Shown here in pieces: positions 46,274-56,371 of a stretch of 64,000 nucleotides of DNA; position 1 is the first letter of the stretch, and every line of letters starts with the position of its first letter. The notes beneath the pieces are model-generated. The model saw nothing but the letters and a program-made list of their open reading frames with translations. It ran no database searches and was not told the origin of the DNA. The position numbers were made by a program, and so were the translations under genes. The stretch is from Acidimicrobiaceae bacterium (lineage in GTDB: Bacteria; Actinomycetota; Acidimicrobiia; Acidimicrobiales; RAAP-2): assembly GCA_027315315.1 (NCBI GenBank), contig DAHUYG010000033.1, positions 1-64,000 on the forward strand. The letters run 5' to 3'.

Positions 46274-48108
46274 TCGACGGTCACCGTCTTGGCCAGGTTG
46301 CGGGGCCGGTCGACGTCGAGGCCGTGGAGCCGAGCCAACCGGTAGGCGAAGAGCTGGAGGGGGACGATGTCGAGGACCGGGGACAACAGGTGCTCGGCCT
46401 CGGGCACCCACAGCACGTGGTCAGCGAGCTGCGCCGCCCGCTCGTCGCCGTCGTTGGCCACGAGGACCACGGTCGCCCCCCGGCTCTTCACCTCGGCGAT
46501 GTTCGAGCGGAACTTCTCCCAGAGCGGGTTCCGGGTGGCCACCCCCACCACGACGGCGCCCGGCTCGAGCAGCGCGATCGGGCCGTGCTTGAGCTCGCCG
46601 GCCGGGTACCCCTCGGCGTGCAGGTAGGACAGCTCCTTCAGCTTGAGCGCGCCTTCGAGGGCGACCGGGTACCCCACGTTGCGCCCGAGGAAGAAGAAGT
46701 CCCGGGCCCCGCCGAGTGCCTTCGCGACGTCGTCGACCTCCTTGGCCCGCGACACCACCTCCTCGATTGCCGCCGGCAGCCGGTGCAGGGCGTCGAGCGT
46801 GGCCGAGATCTCGCGCGGTGACCTCGTCGCGCGCAGCTGAGCGAGCTTCAGTGCCAGCAGGTCAAGCGCGACGATCTGCGCGAGCAGGGTCTTGGTCGCT
46901 GCGACGCAGATCTCGGGGCCGGCCCGCGTGTAGAGCACGCCGTCGGCCTCGCGGGCGATCGAGGAGTCCACCACGTTCGTGACACCGAGCACCCGGGCAC
47001 CGCGTGCGCGCGCCTCGCGCAGTGCGAGGAGGGTGTCGAGGGACTCCCCGGACTGGCTGACCCCCAACGCGAGCGCCTTCGGGTCGAGCACCGGCTCGCG
47101 GTAGCGGAACTCACTCGCGACATCGACGTCGGCCGCCAGCTCGGCCCAGTGCTCGATGGCGTAGCGGGCGAGCAGCGCGGCGTGGTAGCTGGACCCGCAG
47201 GCGACGATGTGGATCCGGGTGATGGACCGGAGGTCCTCGTCGGTGAGCTTCGCCTCGTCCAGCGCGAGCGACCCGTCGGGACGGCATCGGTCGAGCAGGG
47301 TGTCGGCGACGGCGCGGGGCTGCTCGCGGATCTCCTTGCTCATGAAGTCCTCGTAGCCACCCTTCTGAGCGGCCGCCAAGTCCCAGTGGACGCTGAGCGC
47401 CGGCGGCTCGACCGGCAGGCCGTCCAGGGTGCTCACCGCGATCGACCCCGGGCGCAGCTCGGCCAACTGGTCGTCTGCGAGCACGAAGAGCCGATCGGTC
47501 TGCCCGAGGAGGGCGGGGATGTCCGACGCGAGGAAGGCGGCGCCGTCGGCCAGCCCGAGGATGAGCGGCGTGTTGCGGCGGGCCGCCACGAGGAGCTCGG
47601 GCTCGTCGGAGGAGACCACCGCGATCGAGAAGGAGCCCCTCACCTCGCCCAGTGCCACCCGCACCGACTCGGCGAGGCCCATCCCGCCGGCCATGCGCTC
47701 CTCGACGAGGTGGGCGAGCACCTCGGTGTCGGTGGCCGAGGCCATCGTGTGGCCGGAGGCGACGAGGCGGCCCTGGATCTCGGCGTGGTTCTCGATGATC
47801 CCGTTGTGCACCACCCCGACCCGCTGCGTGCAGTCGAAGAGCGGGTGCGCGTTCTCGACGGCCGGATGGCCGTGGGTCGCCCATCGCGTGTGGCCGAGGC
47901 CGGTGCTGGCCCCCGGGGCCTCGGCGGCGAGCACCCGGAGGGCGCCCACCGAGGTCGTCCCCTCGGCCGCCCGCGCCCGCCACAGCGAGCCCGGGACGCT
48001 CAGGACCAACCCGGCCGAGTCGTAGCCCCGGTACTCGAGGCGCTCCAGGCCCTCCAACAGCAGTTCGGCGGCGTCAGGGCGCCCGGTCACCCCGATGATC
48101 CCGCACAT
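46270..48108 (-). CDS. glmS: Glutamine--fructose-6-phosphate aminotransferase (isomerizing)
   Basis: A 612-residue enzyme making glucosamine-6-phosphate. It has the N-terminal nucleophile C2 in MCGIIGVTG, an Ntn glutaminase with GHTRWATHG and HNGIIENHAE, and two SIS sugar isomerase domains (ACGSSYHAAL, SQSGESLDTL, NVGYPVALEGALKLKE), ending in the typical RNLAKTVTVE. No glmS ribozyme-like leader is visible in the 38 bases before it. GlmM, the next enzyme, is encoded immediately upstream. Confidence 0.97.
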   Translation of the reverse strand: MCGIIGVTGRPDAAELLLEGLERLEYRGYDSAGLVLSVPGSLWRARAAEGTTSVGALRVLAAEAPGASTGLGHTRWATHGHPAVENAHPLFDCTQRVGVVHNGIIENHAEIQGRLVASGHTMASATDTEVLAHLVEERMAGGMGLAESVRVALGEVRGSFSIAVVSSDEPELLVAARRNTPLILGLADGAAFLASDIPALLGQTDRLFVLADDQLAELRPGSIAVSTLDGLPVEPPALSVHWDLAAAQKGGYEDFMSKEIREQPRAVADTLLDRCRPDGSLALDEAKLTDEDLRSITRIHIVACGSSYHAALLARYAIEHWAELAADVDVASEFRYREPVLDPKALALGVSQSGESLDTLLALREARARGARVLGVTNVVDSSIAREADGVLYTRAGPEICVAATKTLLAQIVALDLLALKLAQLRATRSPREISATLDALHRLPAAIEEVVSRAKEVDDVAKALGGARDFFFLGRNVGYPVALEGALKLKELSYLHAEGYPAGELKHGPIALLEPGAVVVGVATRNPLWEKFRSNIAEVKSRGATVVLVANDGDERAAQLADHVLWVPEAEHLLSPVLDIVPLQLFAYRLARLHGLDVDRPRNLAKTVTVE

Positions 48109-48146
48109 GGCACGCGAGGCTACCGGGCACCTCGCCCGGTTCCGAA

Positions 48147-49505
48147 CTACCCGCCCGGAGCGCCGAGGGACGTCTCGACCACCGAGGCGATGCGTTCGAC
48201 GGCCGCCTCGGCCGCCTCGTGGTCCCGGCTCTCCACCATGACCCTGATCACGGGCTCGGTCCCGCTCGGCCTGAGCAGGACCCGGCCCGTGGGTCCGAGT
48301 CCGGCCTCGACCTCCTTCACCGTCTCCCAGACGCCCGGGGCCCGGTCGAGGCTGGCCGGATCGGCCACCGCCACGTTGCGCAGGATCTGGGGCACCCGCT
48401 CGATCAGGCCCGCTGTCGAGACGGCCAGGCCGACCCCCGAGCGCACCACGAGGTCGGCGAGCAGGAGCCCGGTCAGGATCCCGTCCCCGGTGGTCGACAG
48501 GTTGCGGAACACGATGTGGCCGGACTGCTCGCCGCCCAGGTGGTAGTCGCCGGCCTCGAGCGCCTCGAGCACCGCCCGGTCGCCCACCGGGGTCTCGACC
48601 ACCGCGATCCCCCGCTGCTCCATGGCGAGCCGGAACCCGAGGTTCGACATCACGGTGACCACCACCGAGTTGCCGGCCAGCTCCCCCCGGGCCCGCAGGT
48701 CGAGGGCGAACAAGGCGAGCAGCGTGTCGCCGTCGGCGAGCTGGTCGCGGTGGTCGACGGCCACCAAACGGTCGGCATCGCCGTCGAAGGCCAGCCCGAA
48801 GGCGGCGCCTCGTTGCACGACGGCCCGGGCGATCGCCTCGGGGTGCGTCGACCCGCAGCCGTCGTTGATGTTCGTCCCGTCGGGGGCGTCGAAGATGGCC
48901 TCGACCCGCGCCCCGAGCGACCGGAAGATCGCGGGGCCGAGCGCGCTCGCCGCGCCGTTCGCGCAATCGAGCACGATGTGCATCCCGTCGAGCCGGCGGC
49001 CCTTCAGGGCCCGGACGACCCCCCGGCAGTACTCGTCGCCCGCCCGCTCGTCGGCCGTGATCGAGCCCACCGCTGCGCCGTCGGGTCGCGCCGGTGGGTG
49101 GTCGGGCGCGTCGAGCAACGCATCGAGCTGGCGCTCGATGGCGTGTTCGGTCTCGACGGGGAACTTGGCGCCGAGGGCGCTGAAGAACTTGATCCCGTTG
49201 TCGGCGAAGGGGTTGTGCGAAGCCGAGACGACTGCCGCCGGGCGGCGCCTGGACCGGGCGAGCAGGGCCAAAGCCGGCGTGGGGAGCACCCCGACGTCGA
49301 CCACGGCGCTGCCCTCGGTGGCGAGCCCGGCGCTGAACGCGTCCTGCAGCATGGGGCCCGACAACCGGGTGTCCCGGCCGACGAGGAATGCGGGGGCATC
49401 CATCACCCGGGCGGTGGCGCGACCGAGGGCGAGGGCTACCTCGGCCGTCAGGTCGACGTTGGCGACGCCGCGAACTCCGTCGGTGCCGAACCGACCCCGT
49501 CCCAC
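48147..49505 (-). CDS. glmM: Phosphoglucosamine mutase
   Basis: A 452-residue phosphohexomutase converting glucosamine-6-P to glucosamine-1-P. It starts (M)GRGRFGTDGVRGVAN; the phosphoserine loop is VVSASHNPFADNGIKFF, the metal loop DGDADR, the sugar loop GGEQSGH, and the phosphate-binding loop RPSGTEPVIRVM. GTG start four bases after the rpsI stop. The order rpsI-glmM-glmS is the standard actinobacterial one. Confidence 0.97.
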   Translation of the reverse strand: MGRGRFGTDGVRGVANVDLTAEVALALGRATARVMDAPAFLVGRDTRLSGPMLQDAFSAGLATEGSAVVDVGVLPTPALALLARSRRRPAAVVSASHNPFADNGIKFFSALGAKFPVETEHAIERQLDALLDAPDHPPARPDGAAVGSITADERAGDEYCRGVVRALKGRRLDGMHIVLDCANGAASALGPAIFRSLGARVEAIFDAPDGTNINDGCGSTHPEAIARAVVQRGAAFGLAFDGDADRLVAVDHRDQLADGDTLLALFALDLRARGELAGNSVVVTVMSNLGFRLAMEQRGIAVVETPVGDRAVLEALEAGDYHLGGEQSGHIVFRNLSTTGDGILTGLLLADLVVRSGVGLAVSTAGLIERVPQILRNVAVADPASLDRAPGVWETVKEVEAGLGPTGRVLLRPSGTEPVIRVMVESRDHEAAEAAVERIASVVETSLGAPGG

Positions 49506-49509
49506 GCGC

Positions 49510-49902
49510 CTACCGCTTGGAGTACTGGGGTGCCTTGCGCGCCTTTTTCAGTCCGTACTTCTTGCTCTCCTTCTCTCGCGCGTTGCGCGTGAGAAGACCC
49601 GATCGCTTGAGCGTCGGGCGGTGCTCCGGGTCGATGACGCAGAGCGCCCTCGCGATCCCGAGCCGGAGCGCCCGGGCCTGCCCCGACACGCCTCCGCCGT
49701 TGATCGTGGCGTCGATGTCGTAGGTCTCGGCCGTGTTGGTCAGCCGGAGCGGGTCGGTCACGGCCATCCGATGGCTCGCCGAGGTGAAGTACTCCTCGAA
49801 TCCCCGCCGGTTGATCTTGATGGTGCCGGTCCCGGGGCGGAACCGGACCCGCGCGACGGCCTCCTTGCGGCGGCCGGTGGTCTGGCTGAGCGGCGCTGGC
49901 AT
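49510..49902 (-). CDS. rpsI: Ribosomal protein S9
   Basis: A 130-residue small-subunit protein. [27 protein letters not shown] and the C-terminal tail [12 protein letters not shown], which reaches the P-site tRNA, are diagnostic. It follows rplM, the invariant L13-S9 pair, with 26 bases between. Confidence 0.98.
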   Translation of the reverse strand: MPAPLSQTTGRRKEAVARVRFRPGTGTIKINRRGFEEYFTSASHRMAVTDPLRLTNTAETYDIDATINGGGVSGQARALRLGIARALCVIDPEHRPTLKRSGLLTRNAREKESKKYGLKKARKAPQYSKR

Positions 49903-49928
49903 CTGGGTCCTTGTCTGAGTCCTGGGTC

Positions 49929-50378
49929 TTAGTCCTGGCGCCGCGCGCCGGGGATGTCGAGCGGCTGGGGATTCTGGGAGGCGTGGGGATGGTCGGGGCC
50001 GGCGTACACCTTGAGCTTGGCGAGCTGCTGGCGGCCGAGGGTGTTCTTCGGGAGCATGCCCCGCACGGCCCGCCGCACGAGCTCCTCGGGCCGGCGCTCG
50101 AGCAGCTCGGCATAGCTCCGTCGGTGCAGGCCGCCGGGATACCCGCTGTGGCGGTAGGCGAACTTGTCCTCCGCCTTGTCCGACGTGAGGACCACCTTCG
50201 CCGCGTTGACGATGACCACGTGATCGCCGGTGTCGGTGTGGGGGGCGAAGATCGGCCGGTGCTTGCCCCGGAGCAGGCGGGCCACCTCGGTGGCCATCCG
50301 GCCGAGGACGAGTCCCTCGGCGTCGACCACGTGCCAGGCACGGTCGATCTCTGCTGGCTTGGGGACAAACGTGCGCAC
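49929..50378 (-). CDS. rplM: Ribosomal protein L13
   Basis: A 149-residue large-subunit protein: [46 protein letters not shown] and the [11 protein letters not shown] block. GTG start preceded by CGAGGATCC. First of the rplM-rpsI pair, 130 bases downstream of truA. Confidence 0.98.
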   Translation of the reverse strand: MRTFVPKPAEIDRAWHVVDAEGLVLGRMATEVARLLRGKHRPIFAPHTDTGDHVVIVNAAKVVLTSDKAEDKFAYRHSGYPGGLHRRSYAELLERRPEELVRRAVRGMLPKNTLGRQQLAKLKVYAGPDHPHASQNPQPLDIPGARRQD

Positions 50379-50508
50379 GAAAGGATCCTCGAAACGGGCG
50401 CCCCAGGCGGCGAATCCGCCCGAAAGGGGGGCGACGGGCGACCCTCAAGGATAGGGCATCTCGGACCCCGCCCGCTACCGCCGGCCCCCTGGCCAGGCAA
50501 CGGGACGC

Positions 50509-51411
50509 TCAGGGCCCATAGGAGACCGACACGAGGCACAGGGCGTGGGCCGGCGCCGGGGCCGGGAGGCCGGCCCGGTCCCGGGCCCGAAGGAGGGCCA
50601 CCACGTCGGCCGTCGTCGGCCCCCCCTTGCCCACCTCGACCAGCTCGGCGACGAGCGAGCGGACCATCTGGTGGCAGAACGAGTCCGCTTCGATGTCGAA
50701 GCGAAGCAGCCGGCCCCCGTGGCCCGGCATCCCGTCGTTGACGTCACCGACCTCGGGGCCCGAGGCGAGCGACCAGCGGGCCACGCGGACCCGGCGCACC
50801 AGGGGGTGTCCCTTGGCGGCGCCCGGCGGGCGGCGGCAGAAGGCGCCGAAGTCGTGCTCGCCGACGAGAACGTCGCTGGCTGCGGCCAGGTGCCGCAGGT
50901 CGAGGGGCGCGCGCACGTGCCAGGCGATCGGGGCGAGCAGCGGGTCGGGGGCCGGGCCGTTCCAGACCAGGTACCGGTAGTGGCGGCCGGTCGCCGAGCG
51001 CCGGGCGTCGAACCCGGCGGGGGCCGGCCCGGCGTCCTTCACGACCATGGACGGGCCGACCTGGCGGTTGAGCGCCGCCACCAGGTCCTCGGGGCCCATC
51101 GCCCGCGATCCGGTGCCCCGCCGGAGGGTCGGAAGGGTCGCCGGGAGATCGACGTGGACGACCTGGCCCCTCGCGTGGACCCCGGCGTCGGTGCGCCCGG
51201 CGCAGGTGATGGGCGGGGGCTCCTTCATGCGCAGCGTGCGGGCGAGGGCGTGGGCGAGCGCGCCGGCGACCGTGACCTGATCGGGTTGGGCGGCGAACCC
51301 CCGGAAGGCGCTGCCGTCGTAGGCAAGGATGAGGCGCCAGCGAGTGGTGCCGCGGGCGACCGTCGGGGAACCGTCGCCTGCCGGCTTGCGGGCCGCTCCC
51401 CGCGGCGGCAT
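50509..51411 (-). CDS. truA: tRNA pseudouridine(38-40) synthase
   Basis: A 300-residue pseudouridine synthase. LAYDGSAFRGFAAQPDQVTV begins the core, and the catalytic aspartate D75 is in CAGRTDAGVHARGQVVH. FCHQMVRSLV lies near the end. About 22 extra residues precede the core. The ATG at 51411 stands four bases after the rplQ stop, though a GTG at about codon 18 would also give a full domain. Placement after rplQ is typical. Confidence 0.95.
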   Translation of the reverse strand: MPPRGAARKPAGDGSPTVARGTTRWRLILAYDGSAFRGFAAQPDQVTVAGALAHALARTLRMKEPPPITCAGRTDAGVHARGQVVHVDLPATLPTLRRGTGSRAMGPEDLVAALNRQVGPSMVVKDAGPAPAGFDARRSATGRHYRYLVWNGPAPDPLLAPIAWHVRAPLDLRHLAAASDVLVGEHDFGAFCRRPPGAAKGHPLVRRVRVARWSLASGPEVGDVNDGMPGHGGRLLRFDIEADSFCHQMVRSLVAELVEVGKGGPTTADVVALLRARDRAGLPAPAPAHALCLVSVSYGP

Positions 51412-51415
51412 GGGG

Positions 51416-51769
51416 CTAGACGAGCTCGATGCGCGCCATCGGCGCGTTGTCGCCCGGACGCGGCCCGAGCTTCAAGATCCGCGTGTAACCGCCGGGACGA
51501 TCCGCGTAGCGGGGGCCGAGCTCGGCGAAGAGCTTGTGGGTCATGTCCTTGTCCCTCAGGAACGCGATCACCTGGCGCTGCTGGTGCACGCCGCCGCGCT
51601 TGGCTGCGGTGATGCACTTCTCGGCGACGGGCCGGAGGGCCTTCGCCTTGGCCTCGGTGGTCACGATGGCCTCGGCGGCGATCAGCGACGCCACGAGGTT
51701 GCCGAGCATCGCCTTCTCGTGGGCGGCGCTGCCCCCGAGCCGCTTGCCCTTGGTCGGCGTGGCGCGCAC
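51416..51769 (-). CDS. rplQ: Ribosomal protein L17
   Basis: A 117-residue protein with [35 protein letters not shown] and a [21 protein letters not shown]-terminus, standard for L17. GTG start two bases after the rpoA stop. Last ribosomal gene of the alpha operon proper. Confidence 0.98.
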   Translation of the reverse strand: MRATPTKGKRLGGSAAHEKAMLGNLVASLIAAEAIVTTEAKAKALRPVAEKCITAAKRGGVHQQRQVIAFLRDKDMTHKLFAELGPRYADRPGGYTRILKLGPRPGDNAPMARIELV

Positions 51770-51771
51770 CG

Positions 51772-52710
51772 CTAGTCCTTGGTCCTGAGCGAGAGTCCCC
51801 GCTCGTCCAGGCGCTGGACGACCTCGTCGAGCGACTTCTGGCCGAAGTTCGTGATCCCGAGGAGGTCGTCGTAGGTGCGGTCCACGAGCTCCCCGATGGT
51901 GTTGATCTGGGCGCGCTTCAGGCAGTTGCGCGGCCGCTCGGAGAGGTCGAGCTCCTCGATGCGCAGGTCGAGATCGGGCGAGCCGCTCGAGGTCGTCCCG
52001 GTCTCGCCCAGCTCAAGGCCCCTCGGGGCCTCCTCGAGGTCCGCCACCAGGCTGACCAGCGTGCGCAGCGTGTCGCCGGCCGAGGCCAGCGCCTCGCGGG
52101 GGCTGATGGTGCCGTCGGTCTCGATCTCGAGGACCAAACGGTCGAAGTCGGTCGACTGCTCGACCCGGACGGACTCGATGTCGAAGGTCACCCGGCGCAC
52201 CGGGGAGAAGATTGAGTCGATCGGGATGACCCCGATGGTCGCCGAACGCTTGTTGCGCTCGGCGGACACGTACCCGCGGCCGCGCTCCACGGTGACGTCG
52301 AGGGCGAGGCGGCCCTTGGCATTGAGCGTGGCGAGGTGCAGATCCGGGTTCAGGATCTCGACGCCGGCACGGGTCTGGATGTCGGCCGCGGTGGCCTCCC
52401 CGGGGCCGCGCTTGTCGATGCGCATGGTGACCGGCTCGTCCTCGTCCATCCGGACCAGGAGATCCTTCAGGTTCAAGATGATGTCGGTGACGTCCTCTTT
52501 GATCCCGTTGAGCGTCGTGAACTCGTGCAGGGACTCGTCGAAGCGCACCTGGGTCACCGCTGCGCCCGGGATCGACGAGAGCAGCGTCCGGCGCAGCGAG
52601 TTCCCGATGGTGTGCCCGAAGCCTGGGTCGAGCGGGCCCATCGCGAAGCGCTGGGTGTTGTCGCGCTCCTCGCCGATGGCCTCGACGGTCGGACGTTGGA
52701 TGATGAGCAT
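51772..52710 (-). CDS. rpoA: DNA-directed RNA polymerase subunit alpha
   Basis: A 312-residue alpha subunit. The N-terminal dimerisation domain (about 1-230) has [23 protein letters not shown]. The C-terminal domain has [26 protein letters not shown], the helix-hairpin that contacts UP elements and activators such as DosR-type regulators. Follows rpsD as usual. Confidence 0.98.
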   Translation of the reverse strand: MLIIQRPTVEAIGEERDNTQRFAMGPLDPGFGHTIGNSLRRTLLSSIPGAAVTQVRFDESLHEFTTLNGIKEDVTDIILNLKDLLVRMDEDEPVTMRIDKRGPGEATAADIQTRAGVEILNPDLHLATLNAKGRLALDVTVERGRGYVSAERNKRSATIGVIPIDSIFSPVRRVTFDIESVRVEQSTDFDRLVLEIETDGTISPREALASAGDTLRTLVSLVADLEEAPRGLELGETGTTSSGSPDLDLRIEELDLSERPRNCLKRAQINTIGELVDRTYDDLLGITNFGQKSLDEVVQRLDERGLSLRTKD

Positions 52711-52746
52711 GTGGGCTCCTCGGTTTCCTACGGGGTGCTTCGCTGG

Positions 52747-53394
52747 TTACTTCGAGTAGAGCTCGACGATGAGCTGCTCTTGGAGCGGCTCATCGATGTG
52801 CTCGCGCAGCGGCGGGTTCAGGACCGAGACGGCGAACCCCTGGTCGCCGGCCTCGAGCCACGGAGGCCGCTGGCGGTCGAGCGTGTCCATGTTGCGGCGC
52901 ACCATGAACATCTGGCGCGACGCCTCCTTCAGCGTGACCACGTCCCCCTTGCGGACGCGGTAGCTCGGGATCGTGACCCGCTTCCCGTTCACCCGGACGT
53001 GCCCATGGCGGACGAACTGGCGGGCCTGGGCCCGGCTGGCGCCCCAACCGGCCCGGAACACCACGTTGTCCAGGCGCATCTCGAGCATGCGCAGCAGGTT
53101 CTCGCCGGTGATCCCCGTCTCGCGGTTCGCCTCCTCGTAGAGGTTGCGGAACTGCTTCTCGAGCAGGCCGTAGATCCGCCGCGCCTTTTGCTTCTCGCGC
53201 AGCTGGTTCAGGTACTCGGAGCCCTGGCGCATCCGGTCCCGGCCGTGTTCGCCGGGCGGGTAGGCGCGGCTGTGGCGGTCGGTGACCGCCTCGGAGACGG
53301 GGCACTTGAGTGAGAAGCACCGCTCGCCCTTCAAGAAGAGCTTGGTGCGCTCACGCCGGCAGAGCCGGCAGACGGGTCCGGTGTAGCGAGCCAT
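52747..53394 (-). CDS. rpsD: Ribosomal protein S4, zinc-binding form
   Basis: A 215-residue primary 16S-binding protein. C9, C12, C26 and C31 form the zinc knuckle of the C+ S4 type. The S4 RNA-binding domain follows, with [34 protein letters not shown]. The ATG overlaps the rpsK stop as TGATG. Confidence 0.98.
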   Translation of the reverse strand: MARYTGPVCRLCRRERTKLFLKGERCFSLKCPVSEAVTDRHSRAYPPGEHGRDRMRQGSEYLNQLREKQKARRIYGLLEKQFRNLYEEANRETGITGENLLRMLEMRLDNVVFRAGWGASRAQARQFVRHGHVRVNGKRVTIPSYRVRKGDVVTLKEASRQMFMVRRNMDTLDRQRPPWLEAGDQGFAVSVLNPPLREHIDEPLQEQLIVELYSK

Positions 53395-53801
53395 CAGACC
53401 CTCCGACGCTTCTTCGGGCGACAGCCGTTGTGCGGGATCGGCGTCACGTCCTTGATACCGACCACCTCGATGCCGGTCGCGGCGAGCGAGCGGATGGCCG
53501 TCTCGCGCCCCGAACCGGGACCCCGGACCAGCACGTCGACCTTGCGCACGCCGTGCTCCATGGCCCGGCGGGCGCACGCCTCGGCCGCCAGCTGGGCCGC
53601 GAACGGGGTGGACTTGCGGGAGCCCTTGAACCCGACGTTGCCCGCCGACGCCCAGGCGAGCACGTTGCCCTCGGGATCGGCGATGGTCACCACGGTGTTG
53701 TTGAACGAGCTCTTGATGTGCGCAACGCCGTAGGCGATGTTCTTGCGCTCCCGGCGCCGGGGTCGGCGACCGCCCTGCTGCTTAGCCGTGCGGGGGGGCA
53801 T
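53394..53801 (-). CDS. rpsK: Ribosomal protein S11
   Basis: A 135-residue platform protein: [46 protein letters not shown] and [20 protein letters not shown] are diagnostic. Starts at the base next to the rpsM stop codon and overlaps rpsD. Confidence 0.98.
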   Translation of the reverse strand: MPPRTAKQQGGRRPRRRERKNIAYGVAHIKSSFNNTVVTIADPEGNVLAWASAGNVGFKGSRKSTPFAAQLAAEACARRAMEHGVRKVDVLVRGPGSGRETAIRSLAATGIEVVGIKDVTPIPHNGCRPKKRRRV

Positions 53802-54179
53802 CTACTTGCGAACCTTCTTCTTTCCGGCGACCGTCTTCTTCGGTCCCTTGCGGGTGCGGGCGTTCGTGTGGGTGCGCTGGCCGTGCACCGGGAGCCCCCG
53901 GCGGTGGCGGATCCCCTGGTAGCAGTTGATCTCCTGCTTGCGCTTGATGTCCTGCGCGACGTCCCGACGCAGGTCACCCTCGACGCGGAGGCTCGCGTCG
54001 ATGTAGTTGCGCAGCCGGCTGATCTCCTCGTCGGTCAGGTCGCGCACCCTCGTGTCCGGGGAGACGTCGGTCGACTGGCACACCTGCTTCGAGACGGTGT
54101 TGCCGATGCCATAGATGTAGGTGAGGGCGATCTCCACCCGCTTCTCCCGCGGGATGTCGACGCCTGCGATTCGAGCCAC
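53802..54179 (-). CDS. rpsM: Ribosomal protein S13
   Basis: A 125-residue protein of the 30S head: [21 protein letters not shown], the helix-two-turn-helix, and [25 protein letters not shown] at the C-terminus. GTG start 15 bases after rpmJ. Abuts rpsK. Confidence 0.98.
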   Translation of the reverse strand: MARIAGVDIPREKRVEIALTYIYGIGNTVSKQVCQSTDVSPDTRVRDLTDEEISRLRNYIDASLRVEGDLRRDVAQDIKRKQEINCYQGIRHRRGLPVHGQRTHTNARTRKGPKKTVAGKKKVRK

Positions 54180-54194
54180 TCTGGTTCTCTTTCC

Positions 54195-54308
54195 TCAGCC
54201 CTGACGCTGCTTGTGCCTCGGGTTGTCGCAGATCACGACCACCCGGCCGTGTCGCCGGATGATCTTGCACTTCTCACAGATCCGCTTGACGCTCGGTCGG
54301 ACCTTCAC
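54195..54308 (-). CDS. rpmJ: Ribosomal protein L36, zinc-binding form
   Basis: A 37-residue protein starting (M)[21 protein letters not shown]11, C14, C27 and H32 form the zinc site (CxxC...CxxxxH), so this is the C+ type. GTG start. It lies between infA and rpsM as in most bacteria, 20 bases downstream of infA. Confidence 0.97.
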   Translation of the reverse strand: MKVRPSVKRICEKCKIIRRHGRVVVICDNPRHKQRQG

Positions 54309-54328
54309 TGCTCGTCCCTCTTCTCGTC

Positions 54329-54553
54329 CTATTTGTATCGGTAGGTGATCCGCCCACGACTGAGGTCGTAGGGGGTGATCTCCACCTGCACTTTGTCGCC
54401 CGGCAGGATCCGGATCCGGTGCATCCGCATCCGTCCCGAACTGTGCGCCAGCACCTTGTGCCCATTCTCGAGCTCGACCCGGAACATCGCGTTCGGGAGC
54501 GGCTCGACGACCGTCCCGTCCAGCACGATGGCGTCGTCGTTGGATTTTGGCAG
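54329..54553 (-). CDS. infA: Translation initiation factor IF-1, apparent CTG start
   Basis: A 74-residue OB-fold protein that blocks the ribosomal A site during initiation: [31 protein letters not shown] and [26 protein letters not shown] are diagnostic. The family N-terminus MPKxD aligns with a CTG codon (L/M-PKSNDD) placed six bases after AGGAG. No ATG, GTG or TTG in frame fits: an upstream ATG is out of frame, and the next GTG is inside the first strand. A TAGAAT -10 lies about 100 bases upstream. First gene of the alpha operon. Confidence 0.95.
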   Translation of the reverse strand: MPKSNDDAIVLDGTVVEPLPNAMFRVELENGHKVLAHSSGRMRMHRIRILPGDKVQVEITPYDLSRGRITYRYK

Positions 54554-54654
54554 GTGTCTCTCCTCATGCTCCCCGGGCGCCGCGCGGCACGCGGACCCGA
54601 AGATCGGCTTTGACCAGCCACACCGCTCCGCGAGGCGCGGCGGGCCGACCTGAG

Positions 54655-54660
54655 ATTCTA
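54655..54660 (-). promoter_or_regulatory. -10 element of the infA/alpha operon
   Basis: Read on the minus strand, TAGAAT, five of six to the consensus, in an otherwise GC-rich 262-base divergent gap. The -35 is weak (around TGGCAA, 16 bases away). The leader would be about 95 bases. Confidence 0.5.
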
Positions 54661-54815
54661 CCGCATCGGGGGCGATTTGCCACCCCGGTGATGCCGGGCC
54701 GGCCACGAGTGGCCGCGGGGCGCACGCCTCCCCCATCTTGCCAGGCCCGAGACGGTGCCCGGGCACGGCTCGCCCGGACTTGAGCCCGGCCGCCGGGTCC
54801 GTGCAGGATCGCCCC

Positions 54816-55628
54816 GTGATCCTCGGAGCCTCCTTCGACCACGTGGCCGTGGCCGGGGAGTCGAGGGCCGCCCTCGAGGTCCGCTATCGCGACCAGCTCG
54901 GGGGCCGGCCCCTGGCCGGCGGCCCCTCGGCCGGGTTCGTCTGGGCCCAGCTCGCCTTCGCCAACGGTGCCGTGGTCGAGATGCTCGAGCCCGAGCGTGT
55001 CGAGGAGAACGACTTCCTCCGCCGGTTCCTCGACCGCAACGGGCCGGGGCCCCACCACATGACCTTCACGGTGCCCAGCTTCGACGTCGCCCTGGCCGAG
55101 GCGGCCGCGGCAGGCTACCCGCCGGTCGCCGTCGACGACTCGGACCCCGACTGGAAGGAGGCGTTCTTGCACCCGAAGGACGCCCCCGGGGTCGTCGTGC
55201 AGCTGGCCGAGTCCCACGAGCACCACGAGCGCCCGCTCCCCGCCGGGGCGGGCCCGGCGGCCCGGTTCCTCCACGTCGCCCACGCCGTGCACTCGCTCGA
55301 CGAGGGCCTCCGCCTCTTCGAGCGGCTGCTCGGCGGCGCCCGATCGGCCGAGGGGACCGGCCCCGCCGGCCGCTGGGTCGAGCTCAGGTGGCCGGGGCCC
55401 AGTCGCCTCCGGCTGGTCGAGCCGACCGGCCCCGGTCCGTTGAGGGACTGGCTCGCCGGGCGCACCGGGAGCGTCCATCACCTGGCATTCGTCGTCGACG
55501 ACCCGACGGCGTTGCCCGGGGCGGCGCCGGAGCGGGGCCATTGGTGGATCGATCCGGCGCAGAACAACGGGACCAGGCTCCTCCTCGTGTCCGACGCCGC
55601 CGACGTGGCGGCCTCGACGCCGACCTGA
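54816..55628 (+). CDS. Double VOC-domain (glyoxalase-like) protein
   Basis: A 270-residue protein of two vicinal-oxygen-chelate domains. The first has [35 protein letters not shown] and [10 protein letters not shown], close to methylmalonyl-CoA epimerase and keeping plausible metal ligands (His, Gln, His, Glu). The second has [23 protein letters not shown] and LLLVSD, with fewer ligands. GTG start at 54816 chosen for its position before the first strand; GTG at 54801 is an alternative. The only plus-strand gene in the right third of the window. Epimerase, lyase or isomerase activity are all possible. Confidence 0.82.
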   Translation: MILGASFDHVAVAGESRAALEVRYRDQLGGRPLAGGPSAGFVWAQLAFANGAVVEMLEPERVEENDFLRRFLDRNGPGPHHMTFTVPSFDVALAEAAAAGYPPVAVDDSDPDWKEAFLHPKDAPGVVVQLAESHEHHERPLPAGAGPAARFLHVAHAVHSLDEGLRLFERLLGGARSAEGTGPAGRWVELRWPGPSRLRLVEPTGPGPLRDWLAGRTGSVHHLAFVVDDPTALPGAAPERGHWWIDPAQNNGTRLLLVSDAADVAASTPT

Positions 55629-55640
55629 GCCGGGTCGGGC

Positions 55641-56369
55641 TCAGCCGGCGCCCGACACCCCGCTGCGACCGGGCTCGGGCGCGACCCACCAGCGAAGCGC
55701 CCGGTCGGCCACCGTCGGTGGGACCGTGTGGCCGCCCGCGAACTCCTCGAACTCGACCTCGTAGCCGGCGGCACGGATCGCCGGGACGAACGCCCGGCTG
55801 CACATGTCGATCGGCAGGATCCGGTCCTCGGTGCCGTGCGAGAGGAACACCCGGGGCCGGCCCACGGGCTCCGGCACGACCAGGAACCCGGGCGAGAAGG
55901 CGATCACGGCGGAGAACACGTCCCCGTTGGCGAGCCCGAGCGACAAGGCGTAGGAGGCGCCGTCGGAGACCCCGCCCACGGCCAGGCGACCGAGGTCGCC
56001 GTCCACGCGGTCGACGAGCGAGGCCAGCACCTCGTCCACGAAGGCGACGTCGGGACCGAAGCCGCCCCGGGCGAGCAGGTCCCAGCTCTGCTCGGAGCGG
56101 GCGTCGGGGGCGGCGAGGATCACGCCGTAGCGGTCCGCCGCTGCGAGCACGGCCCGGAGGTGCGCCCTCCCCGATCCCGTGGCGCCGTGGAGGAAGACGA
56201 GGACGGGCGCTCCCGGCCCGGCGTTGTCGGGGACGTAGAGGACCCCGTCGCGTCCGGGGGAGAGCCCGAGCGGCTCGAGTCGCCCGGCGTTGGACCCCGA
56301 GGTCGAAGCGGGGCGGAACCTCAGGCGGGCCGCCTCGTGGCCCGGTGCATCGGGCCCGAGCGAGGACAC
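55641..56369 (-). CDS. Alpha/beta-hydrolase, PHB-depolymerase/phospholipase-carboxylesterase-like
   Basis: A 242-residue serine hydrolase: VLVFLHGATGSG (oxyanion), nucleophile elbow GGVSDGASYALSL, acid in SHGTEDRILPID, and base in FAGGHTVPP. No signal peptide, so probably cytosolic. It resembles esterases of the feruloyl/PHB-depolymerase group. GTG start two bases after the enoyl-CoA hydratase stop. Convergent with the VOC gene, 12 bases apart. Confidence 0.82.
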   Translation of the reverse strand: MSSLGPDAPGHEAARLRFRPASTSGSNAGRLEPLGLSPGRDGVLYVPDNAGPGAPVLVFLHGATGSGRAHLRAVLAAADRYGVILAAPDARSEQSWDLLARGGFGPDVAFVDEVLASLVDRVDGDLGRLAVGGVSDGASYALSLGLANGDVFSAVIAFSPGFLVVPEPVGRPRVFLSHGTEDRILPIDMCSRAFVPAIRAAGYEVEFEEFAGGHTVPPTVADRALRWWVAPEPGRSGVSGAG

Positions 56370-56371
56370 CC

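Noticed and set aside
46271-48966. An 898-residue fusion upstream of glmS
   Set aside because: The added N-terminal part is out-of-frame glmM. GlmS must start at the MCGIIG methionine to expose its catalytic Cys.
50379-50508. Ribosomal-protein leader RNA before rplM
   Set aside because: The space between truA and rplM is GC-rich, but I could not find a structure matching the known L13 leader.
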